NCBI GenBank assembly: GCA_013054445.1
Contig: JAAMPI010000253.1
Span: 1-47,662, forward strand
DNA from: Cudoniella acicularis
Taxonomy: Eukaryota; Ascomycota; Leotiomycetes; Helotiales; Helotiaceae
Direction: 5' to 3'
Length of the DNA: 47,662 bases
Made by a program: the position numbers and the translations under genes. The notes under the pieces were generated by a model. The model made no database searches, was not told where the DNA came from, and saw only the letters and a program-made list of their open reading frames with translations. This document shows positions 34,006 to 46,444 of this stretch, piece after piece; position 1 is the stretch's first letter; each line of letters begins with the position of its first letter.

Positions 34006-36249
34006 CTACAAAATCGTAATTGTGAACTGATTCCCACCATCCCACTCCTCAAAACTCATCTTCGCACAATCACTCACTTCTCCAAAAGGGCCCAAGCGAT
34101 TAAAAACACCAACTTTACCTATCCTTCTAAAACAGCCTCTTCTGTCACCAGTAGGCTCAAGAATCAATCCCCGTATATACCCTGGTTTCTCCCCATCCAT
34201 CTAAACAGGCATAAAATGCAGCCCCTCCCCCAAATTACTCGAATCAACATCCAAATACAGCTTCCCGAACCGCCTTCCAAACATGTGAAAGTCAAGCCAC
34301 TCCTCATTCTTCTCGTAATCACTTCGAGGCCGGCGCTTGATTTCATACAATATCAATCTACCTTTGATACGAAGGAAACTAGAGGAAAAATGGCCTAGGA
34401 GAGGATCTGAATCTCCTTGGGTTGAAACTTGCGCTGAGAGAATTGAGCAGATGAGATCGCTGCCATCGCGATTGGAGATATCGCATGGGAAGAGGATACT
34501 TCCGTTTACGGAAGCCCAAGACCACGAGGGCGCGCGGTACGGGTGTGGCCTGCTCGACTCTCTGTGCGCTCCGACTCGCCACAAAAGTTGGTATTCTATG
34601 TGTGTGCGCTAGAGGCTAACAAGGTAGTCGGTTTGTATTTGTGGTTGCAGCTTCTGAGCTACGCCTGATAGTGCAACCAGCTTGTCGGAGTTATAGGTCA
34701 AGTTGCCAGTCGTGTATGCGATGAAGATTTTGTCCCATAGACCGTAAGCATCCAAAGTTGAATCTGGGCTGCGACTATAAGTTACGCGCTGAAGTGAGCC
34801 GCTTTCCTTTGAAAGACTTTTCCAGGCTTGGCCTCCCCAAGCGTGGGGCGTTTTCGGTAATCCGAAAGGAAGCATTTCACAGGCATCATGTTCGAGACAC
34901 TCCCAATAGAGCTGGCTTTTTGTGAAGTGTAGCGTGCGAGGGGACAGCTGCCGTTCTTGGTAGACCCAACTCCGTTGTCCGAGTGGCTCTTCTCTCGAGA
35001 TTTTGGTTTTGAATCTGAAGGGGACGCACAGGTATTTCCCGCTCCGATGACTGGGCCAGTTGATCTGGACTTTTACCGGTCCCTGATTCGTTGCTGTGAT
35101 CCTCCCCGAGAAGAACCCCGTCCTACCATCTTCTGCAGCTGAGGCAGCGATGTTCAGCCAGCTCCTCTCGTATACGTATCCCATCATTGCTGCTTGTTCC
35201 TCTCAGTCTTTAGGGCTGCCCTGGATGATGCAAAGAGAATCAATCCAGATGTACCTGAGCTCAAAATGTCTTGTGATCAGTATAGAATCTTGAAATGTTC
35301 TCGAAAGCTGTTGCGAAGGGATTGATATCTTGAAGGATTCCAGCTTGACTTTCAGGAGTCGTAAGATCCGAAACTTTCCCCAACAGTGGCTTAATGCTAT
35401 GTATTTGGAGTCTTGAGGTATGCTATCTGACATGCATAGGCGTGGTTGAAGCGGCGAGTTGATATCCCCAACATCGAGGAGACGCCATGGCAGCCATGGT
35501 TTTAGGTTTTAATCACCACGGCATGTAACGTGTGAAGTGGTACAAGGCTTGAGCCAGCCATCTGCCAACGACCAAATTTTATCAGTTACGGTATCAGGTA
35601 AATCCCGAATAACCTCGTACGTATCTACATTAAATCAGCTTGGTTGCTGTCCTTAAACATTGAAATAATCGCAAAATTCGATAACCTGTCATACCTTCGA
35701 CTTCGAGGAGAGAGATATGTGCCAAGAATACGTCGTAAAACCACCAGCGTGAGTTAGGACTATTCTCCTACGGTGCAAACTCTGAATAGCCGCTCTTGAA
35801 AACGACAGAGAAATATCCCAAACACTGAGTTATTCTATACCAAATAAGGGCTCTCTTAGAATGTGGGGCCCATTTCTTAACACGATCGTTGTGGTATCTT
35901 AATTTCTGAAGTGTGCTAGGGTTGATGGTGTTCCAAAGGAGTCGACAGAGATGGCAGCCTTTTCAACTGGGTGCTCCAGTTCGTAGAGATCAGGATGATG
36001 AGGACGTTTTGTGTCTCCGTCGAACTCTACCTTGTTTCGGAGTTGAAGCCTGCAAGCATGGCACAAGTTGGGATTAGAAAGACGGATATCCGCGTCTGTT
36101 TGCTCGTGAGATAAGTTCGAGCTATCCATTTGGTCTTCGTTGAAAGCCTCGGGGAAACTAGTCGCATTACCAGAGCTCAAATATCCTCTCTTCAGTTTCT
36201 GCCGTTGCAATTGACAAGCACTCACTCGCCTGATACTAACCTTGCCCAC
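34006..36249 (-). pseudogene. HET-domain (heterokaryon incompatibility) protein, degraded
   Basis: HET-domain proteins act in fungal non-self recognition and programmed cell death. On the minus strand one frame from 35500 to 34006 carries the family signatures: WLPWRLLDVGD before YIALSHCWGK, YIWIDSLCIIQ, MMGYVYERSWLNIAASA, GQRSWVYQERQLSPRTLHF and RAPSWSWASVNG. Three in-frame stops break it: TGA at 35203-35205 (from DWEEQ-like TGG), TAG at 34609-34611 (from LW, TGG) and TAG at 34201-34203 (probably CAG). The two TAGs are C-to-T at CpA, as in RIP; the TGA is a G-to-A in a non-preferred context. A minus-strand open piece at 35899-36249, starting MGKVSIRRV and containing LCHACRLQL, is probably the N-terminal exon; 35520-35899 between them is too decayed to model. 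Typical HET proteins are 600-750 aa, which fits the total span. Confidence 0.85.
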
Positions 36250-37291
36250 GAGAACAGTGTCTTAGAAACCGCTAAATTGCTACGTAAACAAGCTATTTTC
36301 ATGGGCATAGATAAGAACATTCCAATTAACTACCTCGAAAACATGCCAATATTAACGTACACGAGGAAGATCTGAACATTGAACACAGACTACTATGTAA
36401 TTTCAACTCAATACGGAGTAGGCATGCATTGCGATTTCGAGGAATTAAAAAGAAAATCTTTATATTGGGATTAGCCGAATAAATGATAGAATAAAAGTAA
36501 TTACATTTGCCGTTGTGTGCAAGAATAAGCTTCAACTAATGCTCATTGTTCATTACTTTAGATGCGACAAGCCCTTGAGGTTCGGTATTAAGGTTTGCAA
36601 TTTGACAATTGATCTCCAAGAATACTTCTTGCAGGACACATGGATTGTTCGTGAACAAAAGGAAAGTAGTAGCTCTTTATTGGGCACTATCGCAAGCACT
36701 CGCCGCACAGCTCCACTCTCATCAACAAAGTCGCGTCACTGGAAAGAAAAGTCACGCGAGGTACGTCACAGGCAGGGAAAAAGTTTTCGGTATCAGGGCC
36801 AGTGGCCATTGATTGCTGCATTTCTATGCACAATATCATTGCGGATTATTTCTCGCATGTCCCTCCTCCCAGACGCCCATGTCCAGACCAGGAGCCCAAC
36901 CATTGCCAACGCCGAAAAAGCAAGAATACAGAGTATCATGAAGAACCAATGTCCATCCCAAACCCAACCTGCGCGAGAAGTCTCAAACACCCAAAATTTC
37001 CAGAGAAGCCTCTCCCGTAAACAGGATGCTAGACCGTCTTTAAGACTATCAAAAGGTTTGCTGAGGAATGTGTGCCGAGATCAGATTAGGGCCGATCGAT
37101 GTCGAAGATGGTGTCGAGAAGATGGAAAAGTGATGAGCGAAACCCTCCCGTAAACAGGATGCTAGACCGTCTGCAATAGACTATCAAAAGTAACATATGC
37201 CCATCGAGATCCACCGAGAAACCATGCCGAAGATTGTGTGATCGAAAGGTGCGTGCGGACGAAGGTGGTGATGTGTGAGGCGAGGGATAAT
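36250..37291. other. Intergenic; possible membrane-protein fragment
   Basis: No clear gene. A minus-strand frame ending at 36793 and open up to about 37085 reads FWVFETSRAGWVWDGHWF, then a hydrophobic helix ending VGLLVWTWASGRRDMREI, so it could be the C-terminal exon of a small membrane protein, but I find no start. The direct repeat pair described below overlaps its upstream end. Confidence 0.3.
37012..37190. repeat. Pair of 44-46 bp direct repeats
   Basis: 37012-37055 and 37145-37190 share CTCCCGTAAACAGGATGCTA and continue GACCGTCT..AGACTATCAAAAG, differing only near the TTAA/GCAATA position. The spacing start to start is 133 bp. They lie 100-280 bp beyond the stop codon of histone H4. 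Confidence 0.85.
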
Positions 37292-37880
<589 letters not shown>

Positions 37881-38020
37881 GTTGAAGGTGTTGTTGATTG
37901 ATGTAAGAAGTGTTTGGTGATGAACGCACGCGTTCTTTGATGGAAATTGATAAAGTTGTTGATGTTGTGGCGGTGTCGTGACTGTTTTGTAAGAAGACAG
38001 AAGAAGCCAGAGTTACGAAG

Positions 38021-38030
38021 TATTTAAATT
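38021..38030 (-). promoter_or_regulatory. TATA-like element of histone H4
   Basis: On the minus strand the bases read AATTTAAATA, about 145 bp before the start codon at 37880. Confidence 0.4.
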
Positions 38031-38992
38031 GTGTTGAGTGATTACAGTTTTGCGCGGCGCTAGTCCCTTTTTGGCGTGTGAAGAAAGTGCGTTTTGCAAG
38101 CCAGGAAGGAGTGCTCAATTTTAGCTCGGATCAGCCGAGAACTTTGCGTGGTGATTCGATTTGAGCGTCCCTGACTTTGCCTGCCGTTTGGAGCGTGATT
38201 CATGCGGTTGGCCTGAGGCTTCCCGACTAAGCGCGCTTCCTCTCATAACAACGCGACTTCGACCATTCAGCTTCCTTCAACTCTTTCTTCAGGAGTGGCT
38301 TTCGATATTTCCTGCTTGTACCACCCTCCCGATGGCCCATACACATCGATATGTGCAGCCCTACGAGGTCATCTGCTCAGGACGAAACTGCGCATGAAAT
38401 CCTCCGTTGTCACGATGCTGCAGCACTTTCGACGCGACACTCAGCTCTGGTGGTGGTGCGAGGCACGATGCCCAAGCACCTCTCCTTTTCCCTACGAAAT
38501 ACCCCACTAGCAATAGACCCCCTATTGATGACTCAGTTGGCTTCTCGAAAGAGCTAGTAGTCAGTAAGAAATTAAACCTCGAGCCTCTTTTTCTTTGGAA
38601 TCCCATGCCCTGGAGCCTGTCAAATGCCATCGCGGGAGCTGCAACTTCTCATGTCTTTCTTGGAACTTTTTTCCTTCTACATCAGGTGGATGTCATTTTG
38701 GTACGAATTGGGCGCCCAGTCATAATTATGAACTGAGGTTGGGGGCTATTCGGCACTGGATTGGGCGTCGAAAAGTCTCAGCCCCTCGGACTGCCACAGG
38801 CGCGTCACATCCAGAAAAGCAAGAGGGTTGTCGGTGGTGATGAATGCGGTTATACATAATCTCCACAGGAGCCTTCTTGGCTTCTTCCATATTGTAACCC
38901 CTCCTTCAATGTCATTCTCCTATATCCCCAGGCTTCGTGACGGTGATGCTTCCTGTGCAAGTTGATATGCGAGTTGACTAGATCGGCGCACC
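38031..38992. other. Intergenic region, no supported gene
   Basis: Several mid-length frames overlap here on both strands (38161-38840) without a domain, start context or splice model that I can defend. It includes the rest of the H4 promoter and the promoter of the lectin-like membrane protein. Confidence 0.45.
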
Positions 38993-39954
38993 ATGCCGTC
39001 TCCCGTGACCAATTCCTGGTATCAGCTCTCGAATAATTACACTGGCTCCGATTCTTTCCTCTCATCAGATGGCACCAATGGTTTCCTATCGATCCAAAAT
39101 CTTACGAGCGATGCGACCAATTGGCAATTCTCCCTTTCAAACCACAGTTATTACATCAGAAATCAAGCGTTGGGGGCGTCTTTTCGACTCAGCATCGCAT
39201 ACGAACAGTACGCCGACCAAATCATCCCGAAGCCGGCGATGCAAAAGTACAATGCGACTGATGAAAGTCAGCGCTGGCTCTTCCAGGGTGAGGGAAACAG
39301 CTTTGCGATAATGAATGTCGCACTTGGGAGCAATTTATTTTTGAATGTGTTCAGTGATACACTAGAGCCGTACATGAGTACTTGGGGTGGATATTCGTCA
39401 CAATACTGGAATATGGAGAAATCACCTCAAATAGAAAGTACATCAGTATCCGTGGCTGAACATGTAAGCATTTCGTACCTTGGACTGGAAGTTCTGAGTT
39501 CGTGCTAACAACCCTTGTGTAGATGCCTTCAACAACATCATCTACGCTATTACCATCTACCACCTTGACGCAAAGTTCCACGTTCCAAATATCCTCCATA
39601 TCCTCATCCACATCATCACCCTCATTCTCTTTCCCTTCAACGACATTCAGTGCCATACCGCAGGATCCCCCAGACGCATCCCAACCATTACCCATCGGGG
39701 TAATACTCGGAATCGGAGTCGCAGTTCTGCTCTTTGGTATGTTCGCAGCCATGGTAGTTGGCTGCACCATATTCCGGTACCGCTCAAGGCCAAGCAGGAA
39801 CTACGGACCGCAAGACACATTAATATCGATTCCCGAGGAAAAGGCGGAATCGCGACAACACCACGATGCGGGAGGGGGTACATTGCACAGCGTGGTGGAT
39901 GAGCGGAGGAAGAAAGGCGGAGAAGAGTATGAGTTGCAGGAAACATTTCGTTGA
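38993..39954 (+). CDS. Lectin-like ectodomain, single-pass membrane protein
   Basis: Model: exon 1 38993-39463 and exon 2 39523-39954, with a 59-nt intron (GTAAGC..TGTAG, GCTAAC branch), giving 300 aa. Residues 8-150 form a ricin-B/beta-trefoil-like module: WYQLSNNYTGSDSFLSS, NWQFSLSNHSYYIRNQ, QRWLFQGEGNSFAIMN, GYSSQYWNMEK, with repeated aromatic Q-W patterns and several N-glycosylation sequons (NYT, NLT, NHS, NAT). A Ser/Thr-rich stalk follows (about 155-215), probably O-glycosylated, then one membrane helix (IGVILGIGVAVLLFGMFAAM) with basic residues after it and a charged tail of about 60 residues. There is no cleaved signal peptide at the chosen ATG, so the helix may act as a signal-anchor, or a 5' exon is missing. 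The architecture suggests a cell-surface sugar sensor; the function is unproven. Confidence 0.75.
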
Positions 39955-40366
39955 GAATAGCTAATAAAAATGATAAAACAAGGTCATCACTCACCACTAT
40001 CCTTTGCGAGCTTTTGCTCAATGCCATTCCCCAATTTCCTTGTCATTTATCGAGTGACATTCACCCATTTCACTGACGGAAGAGAGAGATATAGAGTTGG
40101 CATCGGGTTTAGATCCACGTTTGACCTGGCTTACAAAACAGGAGCTAACGCTGCCATGCCGTTTCTAGTTCGTTGATTTCGACTGAAGAGTGCGGTGCAA
40201 ACAGGTATCTCCTCGACCGTTATATGCGCAGTATCGCGAAATAGGTTATAATACTCTCAATATCTCTGCGACTATGACACATTATAAGAAAAAAAAAGTG
40301 GTTTTACCCTAATCCAGCCTATCCTCTCATGCTGATTCCCGAATTTTAGCACTTTTCAATTGGTGG
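39955..40366. other. Intergenic region
   Basis: This is the 3' flank of the membrane protein gene. I see no gene. Confidence 0.4.
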
Positions 40367-41318
40367 CTATTTCTTAATTTTTGAGTGTTTTGTGCGAGTT
40401 CGCTCTGCTGCGCGCATAACGGTTGAGGAGATAGGAGAGAGAGCCTGCTGGAGTATTTGCGATGTTGGTTTGGATGCAGGGGTAGAGGAATAGTTGTAGG
40501 CTGGCTTTGATGTTGGCATTATTATTCCTGCTAAGCGTTGCTTCTTTGCTTTGGCGTGAGATTCTGGCAACAGCATTCGTGCCGTGGGAAAGAGGGGGAG
40601 CATCTCATTTCGTCTTTTCAAAAGCAACAGAGAAAAGGGAATGCAATACGTTGCTTTCGACGTTGTCTGGGGAAGGACATCGGGGAACAGCAATGGAAAG
40701 AAATTGAAATGAACCCTTGCCATAAGCAACATCAGCGAAATGCGCCGCTATCTCCAGAATATGTGACACAAGTCAGTCGCCATCTTCTTGATCTTTAACC
40801 ACGTACCAATGGAAAAGGGGCAGTAGAGAAATAGATATCGTAAAATGCTCCAACGATGTCACTTAGTAGGGGTTGATGCTTCTGGGTCATCCGCTGTGGT
40901 CGATGTTCTAGCTGCAGCATAAATATGCAAGTATGTAGGCAGATATGCTCCGCCACTATCACAACACCAACATGCTTTTGATTGAGGGGTAAGTGAGCAT
41001 GGCTGGCGGGGAAAAGAGACATGTCGCTTTGAACTCAAAACTGGAGTAAAGAGACTCATCGAATGCAGCCTAGTAGGCAATACCTTGTGCCGTTTCAATT
41101 GGGCTTGCGGTGCTGCTGCCCTCCGAAGAAGATGGCGGGCTCGCAAAGGATTGGTCCTGATGGATATCAAGGGAAACTTGGGCACCCGCCAAAAGAAATC
41201 TACTATTCTTCCTAAGTATCTCATAAAAATACCTCATCGTGTTGCGCATAATTGCAAGAGTGTGTAGCTGTTGATGCGCTGCATGCTCATCAGCAAAAGC
41301 GAGGGATGGAGGAGGCAT
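40367..41318 (-). CDS. Possible small multi-exon gene, unrecognised
   Basis: Weak evidence. A minus-strand frame 41318-41070 begins MPPPSLAFADEHAAHQQLHT and has protein-like composition with a Ser-rich end; a GGTATT donor-like site follows SPIETAQ near 41080. A second minus-strand frame ending at 40367 has a basic, Ser/Pro-rich tail (SKPTSQILQQALSPISST, RAAERTRTKHSKIKK). They could be exons of one gene, but I cannot fix the intron between them, and the coordinates give only the outer limits. Confidence 0.2.
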
Positions 41319-42571
41319 CGCGGAGATGAAAGAGCACTGGCTCCATCACATGTAATAATACATAGATGCGTACGCGACCAGGGAGGACATTCCTCTTCCG
41401 GACAGCTCCTCGAATGAGAACTGGAGCTGGACACGCTTTTGGTGGAATGGCACATCTCGATATCGAGCGGGATAGCAAAATAAACGGGTGGAGATGTGGA
41501 GAGGCGTCCACCATTCCAAACGTCGTTTTCTAGCTGCTGTTGGTGGATCTCGAGATTTATATTACGTGCACTATGAGGGATTTCTCGTAGTAAGAGAGCG
41601 AGAAGTGAGAAATTGGAATGGCAAAGCTGAAGGTTGAAGAATGGTCGTTGGCTAGTGCTGTTGAGGGATTTTTGACAAGCGAGTCTCTAGAACAGCTTTG
41701 CCGCCGCTGCCCTTTCTTCACTTCTCACCCTAATATCAGTTTCACAAGAAAAAAACCTTGATTACCTCCATACCAAGGGAGGCGCAGCCACATGCCCTCT
41801 CCGGGGTCCAAATGATGGCTTGCAGCATGCAGTCCTAGTCCCCGCAGCGCAGCGCAGATAACAGAGTGCCCACAGCTCTCAATCCACAAACAGCTGTCGA
41901 GTCGCGACGGACCTCGATCCGTCCAATAGCGCGTCGCAAATTAGGATCCTTCACTACCCGTTCGGCTCTTTCTTGAGGCTTCAGCAGTCTGGTTCATCTC
42001 TCCCCTTGTCAGGTGCCGCTAGTCATGGATCTTTTACCCCCGTTCGTGATGTTTTGTGTGAGGCATTTTCCAGCTTCACAGCCCTGCCATGCCATGCCAG
42101 TGCTAGAGCGCTGACCTTGGCATGTCAAGCTGTCAACCACAGCCAGGGATACCCGAAGAATGAAGCTTCCCACACGCCGGTGTGAGGATCGCTCGTTGCG
42201 TTATGGTGAGTACTGAGCCGGCGAGTTTCCAACCCCAGCCAGGTAATGCGGTTGCCACATGGGCAAAATTGAACGCCCTTGCGTGTATAAAGAAGATGCC
42301 ACTCTCTCTCGTTTTTGAACCACTTCATCTGCGAAGAAAGTCGCGACTTTGCGCTGTGGCCAATTTCCCACAGCTCTTTCAAGTCGTCGATTTCTCTCAC
42401 CGACACCTTTTCTTGCGTCATTACTTCCATCCCAACGCGCATTCACTCCAGCTTGTACTCATACCACTTGTTTGCCCTTTTCAAGCGCCCTTTTTTACCA
42501 GGATAACTCTCAAATCCTCCACCTCCGCAGCATCATACTTTCTTCGCGTGGCAAAATGGTTACTTTTGAGG
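41319..42571. other. Upstream region of the P-type ATPase gene
   Basis: No supported gene. It contains short GC-rich and CT-rich tracts and probably the promoter and 5' leader of the ATPase (CT-rich 42370-42540 is typical of a fungal leader). An open plus-strand frame that runs from 42182 into the ATPase is not a credible extension, since its translation lacks family features. Confidence 0.5.
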
Positions 42572-45500
42572 ATGATAAAAAACAGGGCGTCTCACGTCCA
42601 GTGGACTAATGCCGACGTCGAGGCAACTGGTGCTAGATCGCGTCCGACACTCCACCGCACCAACTCGAACATCTCCATCAATAGCATGCACAGCAGAAGA
42701 GGATCCATCGATCCGGCATCTGCGCTACCCATTCAGTACAGGACTGTTTCTTACCAAATTGCAGAGTCTAAGGAAAAGAACGCTGCTGAAATACAGAAGG
42801 CAAAGGACACAGCGGCGAAGGGTATGCAACTCCAATATTCTTCTAAACAACGCGTGCATTAACACCCCGTAGAACTTGCAAATGTCGACTGGCATACAAT
42901 AACACCAAACGAAATCTATACTCGTCTTTCTAGCTCTCCAACGCAAGGCTTGTCTGTAGAGCAAAGCAAGCGACGTCTCACAGAATATGGCAAAAACACT
43001 CCATCACCACCACCCACACATCGCTTCCAGCAAATCCTCGGATACTTCTTCAAGGGGTTTGGATCCATCCTTCTGGTGGGATCCATCCTGGTTTTCGTAT
43101 CATGGAAACCTCTTGGTCAACCTCCGGCCCAGGCGAATCTGGCGCTTGCCATCGTTCTCCTAGCTGTGTTCTTCATCCAAGCTGCCTTTAACGCTTGGCA
43201 AGATTGGTCTTCTTCACGAGTCATGGCCTCTATCACAACGATGCTTCCAGATAGCTGTTTGTTATTACGCGATGGCGCTCAGGTGACTGTGGTCGCGAGT
43301 GATATTGTACCTGGAGATATTTTGTATATCAAGTCTGGTAATAAGCTACCAGCTGATGTACGATTTATTGAGATTTCTTCTGACGCAAAATTTGACCGTT
43401 CAATTCTGACAGGTATGAATAGTTTTTTCAAATCTGCAAGTATTCACTAACATATCACCCAGGAGAATCGCTTCCTCTGCAAGGCACCGTCGACAGCACG
43501 GACGAGAATTACCTTGAAACCAAATGTATCGGCCTTCAGGGCACTCACTGCATATCCGGTAGTGGTATTGGAGTTGTCGTGTCGACTGGTGATGCTACTG
43601 TCTTTGGCAAGATTGCCAAAATGACAAATGCCCCCAAAACTGGCTTGACCACCCTGGAACGCGAGGTTTTGAACTTCGTCATCGTCATCTGCTCTATCAT
43701 GTTTACCATGATTTTGGTTGTCATCATTGTATGGGCTACATACTTGCGAAAATCATACCCAGATTGGATCAATGTCCCAACACTGATTGTGGACTGCGTA
43801 TCGGTTGCTATTGCCTTTATTCCGGAAGGTCTCCCTATTGCATTGACGGCATCACTCACCATCACAGCAAACATCATGCGCAAAAATAAGATTCTTTGCA
43901 AGTCTCTGAAAACCGTGGAAACTTTGGGATCTGTCAGTGTCATCTGCTCTGATAAAACTGGAACTCTGACGAAGGTAAGACCTCTTTCCCAATCCCGAAT
44001 TAGCATTACTGATGGTGTGGTAGAACAAAATGTACGTCACCGAGTGCTCCGTCGGCATGCAAAACATAGATCCTCAATGCACGAGAGACGAGATGATGCA
44101 TCGTCGCAGCGAAGGCCGAGGCTTTAATGCCGTCGACCAACTGCGAGCTGTAGCCGGCCTCTGCAATTCAGGAGAGTTTGACGCCGCCACTAACCATCTC
44201 CCCCTTCACAAGCGAAAAATCAACGGAGATGCAACGGATCAAGCTATTTTGCGATTCTCTGAATCCCTTGGACCTGTTTCGGAGCTTCGACAGATGTGGA
44301 AGAAGACTTTTGAATTAGCCTTCAACAGTAAGAATAAGTACATGATCAGGACTGTCGAATTAGTTGAGGAGAGAGGTCTCGAGGTTGCGTTGCCTTCTAC
44401 CGAAGCTGCTACATTTCGCCCGGATGATACGTAAGTCTTTCTAGTCTTTTGGAAACGTGTTTTGCTAATGCCTGAAAGTCTTCTCTTGATAAAAGGAGCA
44501 CCTGATGTTCTGATTGGTCGATGCGTCAAGTACATCACTTCTGAAGGCAAAGCTAAGGAACTCGATGAGGACACTCTTGCTAGGATCGAAACGATTAAGA
44601 ACGACTGGTCATCTCAAGGAAAACGCGTTATTCTTCTGGCGCGAAAGGCGATAGTGAAAGAGCAAATCAGAGAGCCCGTAACCTCCGCCCGCTATGAAGA
44701 TGAAATTATGCACCATGCTCGAACTGGCTTAACATTTGTCGGCGTTGTTGGTATCGTGGATCCACCACGAGATGAGATTCCATCTGTTATCTTAACGCTG
44801 AGAAGGGCTGGCATCCGTATTTTCATGGTCTGTACTCTACTCTAACTTGACTCTTGAGCTAAAACTAATATATATTTCCAGGTCACAGGAGATTTCGCCC
44901 TAACGGCACAAGCCATCGCGGCCGAATGTGGTATCATTACCAACCCACCTAACATGGTCAAAGGAATCTCAGCACTTTCCCGCGAAGACACCTTCTCAAT
45001 AGGAGACTCCGACCACGACCACGAAAAGACCCTTACAGATGAACCCCCCTCTGACATCAAATCCTCCATCGTCATCAGCGGCCCGGAGATGATCACCCTA
45101 AACAAATACCAATGGGAACAACTCTGCAAATACGACGAGATCGTCTTCGCACGCACAACCCCCGAGCAAAAACTCCGCATCGTGCGTGAATTCCAAGGCC
45201 GCGACGAAATCGTCGGCATGACCGGCGATGGCGTGAATGACGCTCCCTCTTTGAAAGCAGCAGACATAGGCATCGCTCTCGGCAGCGGTTCTGATATCGC
45301 CATCGAAGCTGCGGACATGGTCTTGCTTGAATCCTTTAGCGCCGTCGTTGAAGCCGTCCAATACGGCCGCGTCGTATTCGACAACCTCAAGAAAACCATC
45401 GCGTACCTCCTTCCCGCCGGTTCATTCTCGGAATTCTGGCCCGTCATGACGAATGTGATTTTCGGTCTCCCACAAGTCCTCTCTTCCTTCCTCATGATCA

Positions 45501-46126
45501 TCATCTGCTGCTTCACCGACTGCGCAGCCGCCACTGTTCTCGCGTATGAAACACCCGAAGCAGATGTACTTCTGAGAAAGCCGCGCAAGCCAAAGGTGGA
45601 CAGACTAGTAGACTGGAAGCTGATGCTGCAAGCCTACGGCTTTATCGGCGTCATCGAAACCCTCTCCTCCTTCGCTATGTCCTACTGGTATCTCCAACGC
45701 AGCGGCATCGCCTTCTCTGATCTCTGGTTCTGCTACGGTGCTCTTCCCCCTAACATCGATCAAGACTACTACAACCAGAGACTCAACGAAGCATCATCCA
45801 TCTACTTCGTCAACCTAGTTGTCATGCAATGGTTCGCCATCCTCGCTTTGCGCACCCGCCGCCTAAGCATTTTCCAGCATCCACCGGCGTTTAATAAACA
45901 AACACAAAACCTGTATCTCTTTCCCGCGATTGCGTTCGCGCTTTGCATGGCTATCTTTTGGTTGTACATTCCGCAGTTGCAGGATACGTTGGGCACGAGT
46001 CGCGTTCCGGCAGAGCATTTCTTCCTCCCAGCTGCTTTTGGTATTGGGTTGTTGTTTGCGGATGAGGTGAGGAAGTGGGTGATTAGGAAGTGGCCTAAGG
46101 GTTGGGTTGCTAGGTGTGCTTGGTAA
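42572..46126 (+). CDS. P-type cation ATPase, type II (Na,K-ATPase alpha-like)
   Basis: An ATP-driven cation pump of the membrane. Model: exons 42572-42821, 42873-43412, 43463-43974, 44024-44430, 44479-44827 and 44882-46126, giving 1100 aa; introns are 48-54 nt and all restore frame. Motifs: TGES at about 263-266 (across intron 2), PEGLP in the fourth membrane helix, phosphorylation site DKTGTLT with D427, KGAPD and TGDGVND with D802 and D806. The sixth helix region (FTDCAAATVLAYETPEAD) resembles the Na,K/H,K subgroup (IIC) more than fungal ENA or SERCA pumps. The chain is full length, with the C-terminal helices. Start: the ATG at 42572 (MIKNRASHVQWTNADVE) is in frame. An ATG at 42556 reads MVTFEDDKKQGVSRP but hits a stop after 17 codons; its peptide looks like a genuine N-terminus, so the first 20 residues are uncertain. 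The ion carried cannot be told from the sequence. Confidence 0.93.
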
Positions 46127-46444
46127 GTAGGTAGATATATAGGTTTTGGACTTTTTGGTTGAGGTGGGGAGGGAGAGGTTAATGTGATAAATGAATCTAA
46201 TAATGTAAATACAAGCAAAAAACAATACAAAACATATTAAATGTAAACATTCGAATGTTCAAAGGTTTTCCTACTATTTCAATATACAGAAAATCTTTTT
46301 TTTCCCCCCTTTAAGCTACAGCTCAACTTCAAGGAGAAAGACAAGAAGGAAAACTTACTTGTTCTCGCACCGTGCACAATGCTTGAACACCAGCTGGTTC
46401 TTGAATTCCAACTGCAGGTCCATTTTCAAATTTCCAAGTTCAGA
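46127..46444. other. 3' flank of the ATPase gene
   Basis: This is the downstream region, with an A/T-rich block and a pyrimidine run (46297-46312). I see no gene. Confidence 0.5.

Noticed and set aside
42182..42571. In-frame extension of the ATPase upstream to 42182
   Set aside because: The extra 130 residues have no family resemblance, and the DNA has the CT-rich look of a leader region.
44842..45588. 248-codon open frame antisense to the P-type ATPase
   Set aside because: It is the mirror of a strongly conserved coding exon (GDGVNDAP region) with C-rich third positions; antisense openness follows from codon bias.
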